A stretch of DNA of 64,000 nucleotides. Source: JBGAPH01 sp046349955. GTDB lineage: Bacteria > Planctomycetota > Planctomycetia > Pirellulales > JBGAPH01. The notes beneath the pieces are model-generated. The model made no database searches, was not told the origin of the DNA, and saw nothing but the letters and a program-made list of their open reading frames with translations. Every line of letters begins with the position of its first letter. The stretch's first letter is position 1. The stretch spans positions 62,001-126,000 of the forward strand of contig JAXMBI010000009.1 of assembly GCA_046349955.1 (NCBI GenBank), read 5' to 3'. Position numbers and translations under genes: made by a program. Positions 45,107 to 53,483 of the stretch are shown here, in pieces.

Positions 45107-46126
45107 ATGTCGTTGCCCACCGTTGGACTGTCGTTCGAGCGCGACCGCGAAGGGGACGACGTCCCCGCGTTGGGGGGCGTGCGCGAGGCGGTCGACGATC
45201 TGTTCCTCGGCCTGCTGAACGACGTTCACGAGCGCATTCTGGCTCGGCCCGACGACGCCGCGAACGTCGCCGCTGCACTCGACGACGTGATCCTGGCCCT
45301 CCGTAGCCGCTGGCAAAGCTCCACGGCCGAAGAGTGGGACGCCTTCGTCGCCCTCTGCCGGCAGCATCCGCTGATCGAACTGCTGCACCGCGACCCCTTC
45401 ACGCATCGCGCCTTCGCCAAGCCCCGCGGCTATGCCGGCGACGCCGAACTCATCGACTACATCTACGGCGTCGAAGAGCAGTGGACGCCGCCGGGCGCCG
45501 ACCCGCTGGGGCAGAAGATCTTCGAGTACACGATCCATTCCCCCGCCACCGAAGGGGTGCGGGCACGGCGGGCCTTCGTCGCCGGGCGGATCGATCGCCT
45601 GGCCGAGCGCCGCAAGAAGCCGCAGGTGCTGTCGATCGCCGCCGGCCACCTGCGCGAGGTGAACCTCTCGGCGGCCGCGCGCCGCAAGCGTCTGGGCCGT
45701 CTCGTGGCCCTCGACGCCGATCCGATCAGCCTGGCTGAGGTCGAGCGGACCTACGGACACCTGGGGGTTGAGACCGTGCCGGCGAACATTCGTTCGCTCT
45801 TAGCCGGCAAGGTGCAACTCGGCCAGTTCGACCTCATCTACTCGCTGGGTCTGTTCGACTACCTGCAGGCGCCGGTGGCGCGGCGGTTGGTGTCGAACCT
45901 GTTCGAGATGCTCCGCCCCGGCGGACAATTGATCGTGGCCAACTTCTTGCCCGGCGTGCGCGACGTGGGGTACATGGAAATCTTCATGGACTGGCGGCTG
46001 ATCTACCGCACCCGCCAGGACATGGTCGACCTGACGGCCGAAATCGAGGAGCCCGCGATCCGCGAGGTGCGACTGTTCGCCGAGGAGAACCACAACATCG
46101 TGTTCCTCGAACTCACGCGCGACTAA
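45107..46126 (+). CDS. SAM-dependent methyltransferase, PhcB/EF-type
   Basis: A 339-aa class I SAM-dependent methyltransferase. The N-terminal half has the segment HRAFAKPRGYAGDAELIDYIYG found in proteins annotated as extracellular factor (3-hydroxypalmitic acid methyl ester) biosynthesis proteins, the PhcB group that in Ralstonia makes a quorum-sensing signal. The SAM site is VLSIAAGHLREV with the acidic VALDADPIS loop. The C-terminal part has the NFLPGVRDVGYMEIFMDWRLIYRT segment. That it makes a signal is inference from family resemblance; it could methylate another carboxylic acid. Confidence 0.82.
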   Translation: MSLPTVGLSFERDREGDDVPALGGVREAVDDLFLGLLNDVHERILARPDDAANVAAALDDVILALRSRWQSSTAEEWDAFVALCRQHPLIELLHRDPFTHRAFAKPRGYAGDAELIDYIYGVEEQWTPPGADPLGQKIFEYTIHSPATEGVRARRAFVAGRIDRLAERRKKPQVLSIAAGHLREVNLSAAARRKRLGRLVALDADPISLAEVERTYGHLGVETVPANIRSLLAGKVQLGQFDLIYSLGLFDYLQAPVARRLVSNLFEMLRPGGQLIVANFLPGVRDVGYMEIFMDWRLIYRTRQDMVDLTAEIEEPAIREVRLFAEENHNIVFLELTRD

Positions 46127-46327
46127 AGCCGCGGGGCCTCTCCGACCGATCGCAAGTCTTTGCCAGGCGTACGTATCCGTCCGGCAAGCTGTGCCCTCTC
46201 GCTCACCGTGGTGAGCGGTTAGCAAGCCCAATCTGCCCTCGACCCTCCTAGGCAAGAGGGGTAGATTATGCGCTGCTGTTGGGTCGGGCAACCCGTGGGC
46301 CAGAGGCGGTTTTCGGTCTCCTGCTGC

Positions 46328-47647
46328 ATGATTTCTTCGCCATCGCGTCGCCGTGTCGTCGTTACGGGAATTGGCCTGATCTGCCCCCTGGGCAGTTCCA
46401 AGGAAGCGCTCTGGGAGGCGCTCGAGGCGGGCCGCAGCGGCGTCGGGCCGCTCGAGAGCGTGCCCACCAGTCCGTTGCCGATGACGTTCGCCGCCGAGGC
46501 CCGGCAGTTCTCGGGCAAGATCGACGACTTCGGCCCGCTCGAGGCCGAGCAGAAGAAGGCGATCCGCAAAGCTCTCAAGGTGATGTGCCGCGAGATCCAA
46601 ATGGGGGTCGCCGCCGCTCAGCTCTCCCTCACTGACGCCGGACTCACCGCCAGCAAGCTCGATCCCGACCGCTCGGGCACCGTCTTCGGCGCCGACTACA
46701 TGCTCACCGTGCCGGAGGAGTTCAACGCCGGCATCGACCGCTGCAAGAACGAAGCGGGCCGCTTCGAATTTGGCCGCTGGCCGCGCGAAGGGATGGCCCA
46801 GCTCAATCCGCTGTGGCTGCTCAAATACCTGCCGAACATGCCGGCCAGCCACTTCGCCATCTTCAACGACATGCGGGGCCCGAACAATTCGATCACCCAG
46901 CGCGAGGCGGCCGCCAACCTGGCGATCGGCGAGGCCTTCCGCACGATCGAACGGGGCCACGCCGACCTGATGGTCGCCGGCGCCACCGGCACCCGCGTCC
47001 ATCCGATGAAAACGATTCACGCCCTGCAGTGGGAATCGCTGGCCCCCGAAACGCCGGATCCCGCGCGGGCAGCGCGCCCCTTCGACCTGAACCGCACCGG
47101 CATGGTGCTGGGCGAAGGCGCGGCCGCGATCGTGCTCGAAGACCAGGCCGCGGCTGAGAAGCGCGGCGCGAAGATCTTGGGCGAGGTGATCGGCTTCGGC
47201 TCGAGCGCCGTAATCGATCGCCGCGGCGTGGGGCACCGTGGCCAGGCCGTGGCCAACGCGCTCCGCAGCGCCTTGCGCGACGCTGGGCTCGAGCCCGACC
47301 AGGTCGGACACATTCATGCCCACGGGCTGAGTTCCAAGTCGGCCGACCGCGAGGAGGCGCAAGCAATTCGCGCGGTGTTTGGCGCCGCGGCCGACCGCGT
47401 ACCGGTGACGGCGGCCAAGAGCTACTTCGGCAACCTGGGCGCCGCCGGCGGACTGGTGGAACTGGCGGCCAGCTTGCTCGCGCTCCAGCACGAGCGGCTG
47501 TTCCCGGTGCTCAACTACGAAACGCCCGATCCCGAATGCCCGCTGAATGTGGCGCGTCCTGGCGCGGCGGCGCGGCCGGGGGATTGCGTGCTGAACGTCA
47601 GCTTTACGCCGCAGGGACAGGCGAGCGCGGTGATCGTGCGCCGTTAG
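46328..47647 (+). CDS. Beta-ketoacyl synthase homologue lacking the catalytic Cys
   Basis: A 439-aa thiolase-fold protein of the FabF/ketosynthase family. It opens RRVVVTGIGLICPLG and has the usual two-half layout. The nucleophile motif TACASG is replaced by ITQREAAANLAIG, placing Glu193 where Cys should be. The first His is kept (AHGLSS, H332) but the second His of the K...GH motif is Asn (AAKSYFGN, N369). This resembles the chain-length-factor type of inactive ketosynthase, in which Cys is also lost. It probably shapes or binds an acyl chain rather than condensing it. The start at 46328 is preferred over a Met at 46268. Methyltransferase lies 200 bases upstream. Confidence 0.88.
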   Translation: MISSPSRRRVVVTGIGLICPLGSSKEALWEALEAGRSGVGPLESVPTSPLPMTFAAEARQFSGKIDDFGPLEAEQKKAIRKALKVMCREIQMGVAAAQLSLTDAGLTASKLDPDRSGTVFGADYMLTVPEEFNAGIDRCKNEAGRFEFGRWPREGMAQLNPLWLLKYLPNMPASHFAIFNDMRGPNNSITQREAAANLAIGEAFRTIERGHADLMVAGATGTRVHPMKTIHALQWESLAPETPDPARAARPFDLNRTGMVLGEGAAAIVLEDQAAAEKRGAKILGEVIGFGSSAVIDRRGVGHRGQAVANALRSALRDAGLEPDQVGHIHAHGLSSKSADREEAQAIRAVFGAAADRVPVTAAKSYFGNLGAAGGLVELAASLLALQHERLFPVLNYETPDPECPLNVARPGAAARPGDCVLNVSFTPQGQASAVIVRR

Positions 47648-47677
47648 AGCCCATTCAACGCCCCTTGGCGAGAGATC

Positions 47678-48172
47678 ATGGACTACGCGGGCTTCGACGG
47701 ATTTCTCGGCACACGCGCGTCGCTGATGCTGGACCTCGTGTTCCTGGCGATGTTCGCCGTGCTGCCGGTGCTCGGCTGGAGCGTGTGGTTGGTGCGCGTG
47801 CGGCGCAATTTCACGCTGCACAAGCGGGTGCAGCTTCTGCTGGGCGCGGTGCTGCTCGTGACCGTGACCGCCTTCGAACTCGACATGCGGCTGCACGGCT
47901 GGCGCGAACGGGCCCGCCCCTCGCGCTTTTACGGCCAGGAGGGCGCCTGGGGCCTGGTGGACCTGAGCCTGACCGTTCACCTGATCTTCGCCGTCAGCAC
48001 GGCGCTGCTCTGGATCTGGGTGATCGTCGGCGCCTGGCGCCGCTTCGAGCATCCCCCGCGGCCCAACGCCTACAGCCCCACCCACCGGCGGTTGGGTTGG
48101 GCGGCGGCGATCGACATGGGGCTGACGGCGCTGACGGGGTGGATCTTTTATTTGCTGGCGTTCGTGGGGTGA
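47678..48172 (+). CDS. DUF420 family membrane protein
   Basis: A 164-aa integral membrane protein of the DUF420/YozB family. Four hydrophobic helices are seen (about residues 15-39, 52-67, 92-120, 138-160), with conserved HKRVQLLLG and YSPTHRRLGW segments, both His being typical of the family. Such proteins often accompany respiratory chain assembly genes, but none are near here. It lies 30 bases after the ketoacyl synthase homologue on the same strand, so the two may be co-transcribed. Confidence 0.88.
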   Translation: MDYAGFDGFLGTRASLMLDLVFLAMFAVLPVLGWSVWLVRVRRNFTLHKRVQLLLGAVLLVTVTAFELDMRLHGWRERARPSRFYGQEGAWGLVDLSLTVHLIFAVSTALLWIWVIVGAWRRFEHPPRPNAYSPTHRRLGWAAAIDMGLTALTGWIFYLLAFVG

Positions 48173-48202
48173 GGTCGGCATTCGCACGGCGACCCTACGC
48201 AG

Positions 48203-49627
48203 TCATTTCGTCGGTTGCCGAAAGTCGTCAGCGGGCTTGATGACGTAATCGAGCAGCAGCACTTCGAGGTCGTCCGGATCCTTGTAATAGGCCTCCTCGA
48301 GTTTCCCGAACGCCTCTTCGTCCTTCTCGGCTAGGGCCGCGAGTTGTCGCGCTCGCTCCTCGCGGTCGGTGCTCGGCGGCGTCGGGCCGAAGAGCGCGAT
48401 CGCCCGGTCGACGAGTTCGCGGTCTCGCTTGGCGCCGATCGCGGTCAAGCCGGCGGCGGCGGCGGGCCATTGGTCGCCCGAGGAATTGAAGAAGTACTGC
48501 AGGAAGCCGCCATTGCGGACCTCGGCATCGAGGATTTGGACGGCCGACACGTGGCGCTGCGGCTCTGTAAAGTCACTCCAGTCCTTCCCCTCCGGCGGCG
48601 CCCAAGCAGAACGGAAGGGGTCGTCGAGGCCGGCGAGTTTGGCTCTTGCCCTCGCGGCGCCGATGCGGACTTGTTGTGCGGAGCTTCGCGCGCCGCGTTC
48701 GATGACGGCGCGGGCAGCCGCGGTGTCATGCGCCGCCAATAAGGGAAGCGTTGCTTCGAGGACATAGTCGTTGGGATATTTGGACGCGTCGGCCTCGAGT
48801 TCGTTCCAAACGGCCAAAAGGAGCTGTTCGTCAACGGGCGACTCGGTCTCTTCCAACGATTGAAGCACTTCGTACAGCCCGGGCTGCCGCGCCTTCAAAC
48901 GATGAGGTTGCGTCAGGTATGCGATGGCCCGCTCGCGCTCTAGCCCGAGCAAACAACGAGAAGGATGATGGAGCACGTCTGCCGTGCCGAAACACAGCGC
49001 GGCGACTGGCTCGAACAGGCCAGACCGAAACTCAGGCGTTGCCCTGTTTTCCTCTACGGCCCGATTGATCCCGATCATCGCAAAGCTGCGCACATACTCA
49101 TCTTCATCTCGCAGCAGCGCCGTCAACGGCTCGACTGCCTCTCTTCTGCCAGTCGACCCCAGCAGCACCGCGATCTTCTTGCGCACGGGCTTTCTGGGGT
49201 CCGTTCCCAAAGGCGCCAAGAGTTCGACGGGAACCGTCTTGGACGACTGCTCGAGGCAGGACAGAACTCGCTCGAGTGCCTCAGAATCCTTGGCTCGGAG
49301 CCGCTTGTCCTGCTGCAGCGAGTTCAAGAGGACAGGTCCCGCTCCTGAGCCGACATGCCGCAATGCGGATTCGGCGAGATTGGCCTCTTTGCCTGCGACT
49401 ATCATCTCCACGAGCTCTTGCGGCGCAAGCTTGGCCAACTCGCCGACTCGCGCGTCGCGCCGGGCAAACTCGTCTCGGACCTTCGGAAGACTATCAGGAT
49501 CCTTGACGATCTCGAGAAATCCACCTTGATCGTCGTCAGGAGGCGCTTGCATGGTGCAAAGTGCAATGATCGATGGCACGGCTACTAATCCCAGCACGAC
49601 TGCTACGACTGACCGCGCTGATCTCAT
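48203..49627 (-). CDS. HEAT-repeat/DMP19-domain secreted protein
   Basis: A 474-aa protein. The N-terminal hydrophobic segment (about residues 3-26) is a signal peptide or anchor. Residues about 60-330 are HEAT-like helical repeats (RKPVRKKIAVLLGSTGRREAVEPLTALLRDEDEYVRSFA). The C-terminal 120 residues match the DMP19/DUF4375 domain: AVQILDAEVRNGGFLQYFFNSSGD, then ELVDRAIALFG. Function of the domain is not established. It converges with the DUF420 gene and lies 22 bases downstream of the 503-aa gene end. Confidence 0.82.
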   Translation of the reverse strand: MRSARSVVAVVLGLVAVPSIIALCTMQAPPDDDQGGFLEIVKDPDSLPKVRDEFARRDARVGELAKLAPQELVEMIVAGKEANLAESALRHVGSGAGPVLLNSLQQDKRLRAKDSEALERVLSCLEQSSKTVPVELLAPLGTDPRKPVRKKIAVLLGSTGRREAVEPLTALLRDEDEYVRSFAMIGINRAVEENRATPEFRSGLFEPVAALCFGTADVLHHPSRCLLGLERERAIAYLTQPHRLKARQPGLYEVLQSLEETESPVDEQLLLAVWNELEADASKYPNDYVLEATLPLLAAHDTAAARAVIERGARSSAQQVRIGAARARAKLAGLDDPFRSAWAPPEGKDWSDFTEPQRHVSAVQILDAEVRNGGFLQYFFNSSGDQWPAAAAGLTAIGAKRDRELVDRAIALFGPTPPSTDREERARQLAALAEKDEEAFGKLEEAYYKDPDDLEVLLLDYVIKPADDFRQPTK

Positions 49628-49649
49628 AGGCTCACCGAAGGAGAGTTTC

Positions 49650-51161
49650 TTAGCGGTTGGCGCTCGTGGGCTCCGTTGAACCGTTCGCGGCCACCCGCCC
49701 CCGTGACAGCCGCAGCTCCAGCTCGTCGATCACCCGCGGGTCGAGATGTTGAGTGAGGATCTTCTTCGTGTCGTCGAACATCCGGTCGAGTTGGCGGGCG
49801 ACCTGCGGTTGGTTGGCCACCAGCCGCTGCTGGTGCTGCTCGACCTCGAAGAGGAGTTGCTGCCGGCTCGGCATCCGCCGCAGTTCGTCGAGCAGCCGGC
49901 GGGCGCGGTCGTTGTCGCCGGCTTTGAGCCGGGCGTCGATTTGCGCCACCAGCAGGCTGCGGCGCGTCACGGCGTCGACGAGCGTTTCTTGCACCGAGGC
50001 CACCCAACCTTCGGCCTCGAGCCGGGCATCGTCGTCGACGAGCTGCGCGGTTTCGAGCGGAGTGAGGCCGGGGGCTAGCGGCAGCCGCGCGAGCAACTGC
50101 TCGCCATGCTTGACCGACACGATCTGCAGCGGATGGCCGCCCGAGGGCACGACCGCCTGGCCGGCGTGGTTGGTGCGGCCCACGAGCCGCGGCGTGGTTT
50201 CGTCGGGGTTGCGCACGAAGACGTCGTAGCCTGCGAGCGGCCGCGCGGTTTCGTCGGCCGAGACGAGCGCCAGCGTCGTCGGACCGGCTGGGCGGCCGAC
50301 GGCGAGCGCAAGCTGCTGCGTACGGCCGCGGCGGACGGGGGCCAGAGGGCCACGGATGCCGGAGTGGAGCTGCGCGGCGACGCTCGCGCCGTCGCGGCTT
50401 TGCACGAGGAGAAAGGTCCAGGGAATGGCGGCCACTTCGTCGCGCTCGGTGCGGCCGTAGGAATCAAGCCGCCGTACGGCCGTTCGGAGCACCGCGCTGG
50501 GGCCGAGCCAGGGCGAACCTGCGCTGCGGACCGGCAGAGCGCCGCCGCGCTCGCGCAGCGCGACCTTGCTCCCTTGCACGTTGTCGATCAGGGCCAGCGG
50601 GCTAAAGGCCTCGGCCGTCGCGCGATACGCTTCGTCGGCCGCTTGCGCGGCGCTCGTGGCCCAGCGCTCCACCGGCGCGCCGGCCAGCCGCGTGGCCAAG
50701 TCCCACTCGCGGGCCTGCACGCGAAACCGCCCCTGCTGCTCGTCGACGGCCAGCAGCACGACTTTGTCGCCGCGGGCGCAGTCAGGCGGCAGATCGGGGA
50801 GAGCCACCGTGCCAAACCGGGTATGCAGCTTGTGCCGCAGGGCTGGGGCTACCGAATGCGTAGAGGTCCACTGCCAGCGCGGGCCGACGAGGTTATCTGT
50901 CAGCTCGCGCACGCGCGCTTCGATTGCGGCGGCCGAATCAGCCGGCAGATGCGCCGTCGGATCGACCGACAAGACGAGCGACAGTCGATACGGCTGCAGC
51001 TCCCACAGCGGTTCGGCCGGCGCCGAAGCGGCCGGCGCGGCTGAACTAGGCGCCGTTGGCGGGGCAGCCGGCTCGTCGGCGGCGCGCACGAAGCCCGCGG
51101 CGGTGCAAACGAGCAGCGCCGCGATTAATCGCCGCAACCAAGATGGAACCGCGGAAATCAT
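49650..51161 (-). CDS. Secreted protein of unknown function, third gene of the PQQ/SBP operon
   Basis: A 503-aa exported protein with a signal peptide (residues 1-26, MISAVPSWLRRLIAALLVCTAAGFVRA). The body is beta-rich with no catalytic motif I recognise; the last 120 residues form a helical coiled part. The ATG at 51161 was chosen because it overlaps the stop of the preceding gene (ATGA), the mark of coupled translation; a longer frame begins 30 bases upstream. Its place after the solute-binding protein suggests a partner role in the envelope. Confidence 0.78.
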   Translation of the reverse strand: MISAVPSWLRRLIAALLVCTAAGFVRAADEPAAPPTAPSSAAPAASAPAEPLWELQPYRLSLVLSVDPTAHLPADSAAAIEARVRELTDNLVGPRWQWTSTHSVAPALRHKLHTRFGTVALPDLPPDCARGDKVVLLAVDEQQGRFRVQAREWDLATRLAGAPVERWATSAAQAADEAYRATAEAFSPLALIDNVQGSKVALRERGGALPVRSAGSPWLGPSAVLRTAVRRLDSYGRTERDEVAAIPWTFLLVQSRDGASVAAQLHSGIRGPLAPVRRGRTQQLALAVGRPAGPTTLALVSADETARPLAGYDVFVRNPDETTPRLVGRTNHAGQAVVPSGGHPLQIVSVKHGEQLLARLPLAPGLTPLETAQLVDDDARLEAEGWVASVQETLVDAVTRRSLLVAQIDARLKAGDNDRARRLLDELRRMPSRQQLLFEVEQHQQRLVANQPQVARQLDRMFDDTKKILTQHLDPRVIDELELRLSRGRVAANGSTEPTSANR

Positions 51162-53473
51162 GGCGCCGGCACCCTCGGTTCCGTGCGCCACTGCTCGACC
51201 TGGTCGTAGAGCCCCAGCGGGCGATTCGCCACGCCGGCGAGCGACTTGTGGTACGCCAGGTGGTTGATCGTTTGCCAGAGCGGGAGCACGGTGGCGTCGT
51301 CGATCACCAGCCGATGGAGATCGCGCAGCCGCGAACGCACGTCTTCCCAGGTGCTGGCCGCAGCCAGCCGCCGCAGGGCGAGATCCATGTAGGCATTACC
51401 GCGCGCCAACCCGCCGGGGGCGAACAACCGCTGAGCGTCGACCACGGGCTCCCAGACGGCGAGCTCGGCGTAGACGAGGTCGTAGGGGCCGCGGGCAGCC
51501 GTCGGCTGATCGGGCGCGAGCTCCAGCAGCCGCACCTTGAGCCCGATCGCTTGCCACTGCGCGCGGATCGCGCGGCAGGCGGTGCGGGCAACGTCGTCGG
51601 CCGGATGCGCGAGCACGAGCTCCGGCAGTTCCTTGGTTTCCGGGCGTCCGGCCAGCTTGTCGGCGGCGCGGGCCTCGTAGAGCGCCACGCGCGAGAGCGC
51701 GAGCCCCAACCGCGGATCGAACGGCCGCGCGGCGATCGCGGAATCGAAGCCATAAGCGAGCGGATCGTCGAACGACACGCCGGCCGGGAACGGCGACTCG
51801 AGCACCCGGCAGCCGACGATCTCCTGCCCCGCGAGCAAATCCTGCTGCAGGATGCTCTGGCGATCGATCGCATAGAGCAGCGCGCGGCGAAACGTGCGGC
51901 GGGCCAGGTGCGGCTTGTCGGGGTTCGGCACGAGCACGTGGACCGTGGGAAGGGCATACGGAACGACCACGACCTCGGGAATCGCCTTTGCCCGCGGCAG
52001 CATGGCAGGCGCTACCCGCGCGACGACCGAAACTTCGCCGCGGCGCAAGGCGCTGAGGGCGGCCATGGCGTCGGCATATTGCCGCTCGACGACTTCGGCC
52101 GGCTGCCCCGGCTGCCCGGCTTGACCCGGCTGGCGGACGAAGCGGGCCACGCCCAGCTCGCGCGCAGGGGGCGCATAGGGACCGCGGAGCGGTTGAGCAT
52201 CGCTGCCAGGCCCGGCCGGCAGATCGACGTTCAGCCAGGCTTCGGGGCGCACGTGGGGCGCGAGCGAGAGCCGCAACTCGGTCAGGTCGCGCGCTTCGAC
52301 TTGCTTGAGCGCGGCGGCCCAGCCGGGCGAAAACTCGGGCCCTGTTGGATCGGCGAGCGCCAAAAGCCGCCGTGCCAGATCGAGCGACGTGAGACTGCTC
52401 GCAGCCGCCGCGGGGAGGGTGAGCGTAAGCTGCGTGCGGTCCTCGTTGTACTGCGAGGTGGCGACGGGCGACTGATAGACGCCCCCCTCGGCGCCCGAAC
52501 CGACCAGCTCGAAGAACTGCCGCCGCTCGAGCCGCTGTGCTCGCAAGCCGCCGCGGCAAACGAGCGGGCTCCACACCCCGGGGCCGGGCAACTCCTCTAC
52601 AGCAACCGCCACGCGCGGATATGCCGCCAGCAGTTGCACGGCGGTCGCACGGGCTTCTGTCAATTCAGGCCAAATCGCGAGCGCGCGGTCGCAGTCCGCC
52701 AGCGCCGCCGGAAAGTTGCCTGCCTGCTGGTGGGCGGCGGCCGAGGTCCAGGCGGCCTTGGCTAGGTTCACGAGTTCGGCCTGTCGCCGCTGGGCAACGG
52801 CCTCGACCTCGGGACCGAAGCGGCCGCCGAGCGTGCGCAACTGTTCCCGCGCGGCGTGATAGGCTCCCGCGGCGATCAGACCGGCTTGCCGCTCGTCGAA
52901 GAGCTTCGCCAGCGTTTCGCTGAGCCCCGGGAAATCTGCCTTGCGAGTCGCCAGGTCGGCCAACAGCAGCGCGGCCTCGTCGGCCCGGCCCGATTTCTGC
53001 GCCTGCTGCGCCTGCCGCCAGAGAAAGTCCTGCAGGCCCGAGGCCAAGCCGGGGTAGCGCGGATCGCGCTGGTAGACGAACTGCAGATGGTCGAACGCTT
53101 CGTCGAATTGCCCCGCGGCGGCGAGCTCGGCCGCCTTGTCGAGGATGATCTGCTCGTAGAGCCGCAGGCGGACGATGTTTCGCCAGGCGACGTCGAACTG
53201 CTCGTCGGGCCGGTCAGGCAACCGCACGCGAATCGTGTCGGACGGCCGCGGATTGGCCGGCAAGCGGCGATTCGGCAGATCGACCGGCTCGAGCTCGAGC
53301 ACGGCGTTGCCGTTGGCCGCGTCGAGCGTGAGCTCGTCGAACGGATCGCGGGCCAGCAGCGACAGCTCCGTCTTCGCCTGCGGTTGAGACGGCTGTTGCG
53401 CTCGCGCAGGCCCAGCGCAGGCGAGCGTCGCTAGGAGGCCGAGCAGGATCGTTGAGTGTCTGAAACGATTCAT
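51158..53473 (-). CDS. Orphan dipeptide-type solute-binding protein with helical repeats
   Basis: A 771-aa exported protein. Residues 1-26 are a signal peptide. Residues about 95-290 are helical (TPR-like, EQIILDKAAELAAAGQFDEAFDHLQFVYQRDPRYPGLASG). Residues about 320-771 match the family 5 substrate-binding domain of Opp/Dpp importers (RRALLYAIDRQSILQQDLLAG, ARNAYMDLALRR-type ends). No permease or ATPase gene is adjacent. It is 10 bases after the PQQ-propeller gene and overlaps the next gene by 4 bases. The binding domain may be used for ligand sensing rather than transport. Confidence 0.85.
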   Translation of the reverse strand: MNRFRHSTILLGLLATLACAGPARAQQPSQPQAKTELSLLARDPFDELTLDAANGNAVLELEPVDLPNRRLPANPRPSDTIRVRLPDRPDEQFDVAWRNIVRLRLYEQIILDKAAELAAAGQFDEAFDHLQFVYQRDPRYPGLASGLQDFLWRQAQQAQKSGRADEAALLLADLATRKADFPGLSETLAKLFDERQAGLIAAGAYHAAREQLRTLGGRFGPEVEAVAQRRQAELVNLAKAAWTSAAAHQQAGNFPAALADCDRALAIWPELTEARATAVQLLAAYPRVAVAVEELPGPGVWSPLVCRGGLRAQRLERRQFFELVGSGAEGGVYQSPVATSQYNEDRTQLTLTLPAAAASSLTSLDLARRLLALADPTGPEFSPGWAAALKQVEARDLTELRLSLAPHVRPEAWLNVDLPAGPGSDAQPLRGPYAPPARELGVARFVRQPGQAGQPGQPAEVVERQYADAMAALSALRRGEVSVVARVAPAMLPRAKAIPEVVVVPYALPTVHVLVPNPDKPHLARRTFRRALLYAIDRQSILQQDLLAGQEIVGCRVLESPFPAGVSFDDPLAYGFDSAIAARPFDPRLGLALSRVALYEARAADKLAGRPETKELPELVLAHPADDVARTACRAIRAQWQAIGLKVRLLELAPDQPTAARGPYDLVYAELAVWEPVVDAQRLFAPGGLARGNAYMDLALRRLAAASTWEDVRSRLRDLHRLVIDDATVLPLWQTINHLAYHKSLAGVANRPLGLYDQVEQWRTEPRVPAP

Positions 53474-53483
53474 GCGTCTGCCC

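Noticed and set aside
43724..45760. Long minus-strand frame of about 680 codons
   Set aside because: It is antisense to the HtrA protease and the methyltransferase, both well supported.
45800..48187. Long minus-strand frame of about 795 codons
   Set aside because: It is antisense to the ketosynthase homologue and the DUF420 gene, with no recognisable domain.
51056..52765. Plus-strand frame of about 570 codons
   Set aside because: It is antisense to the solute-binding protein gene and shows no family motif.
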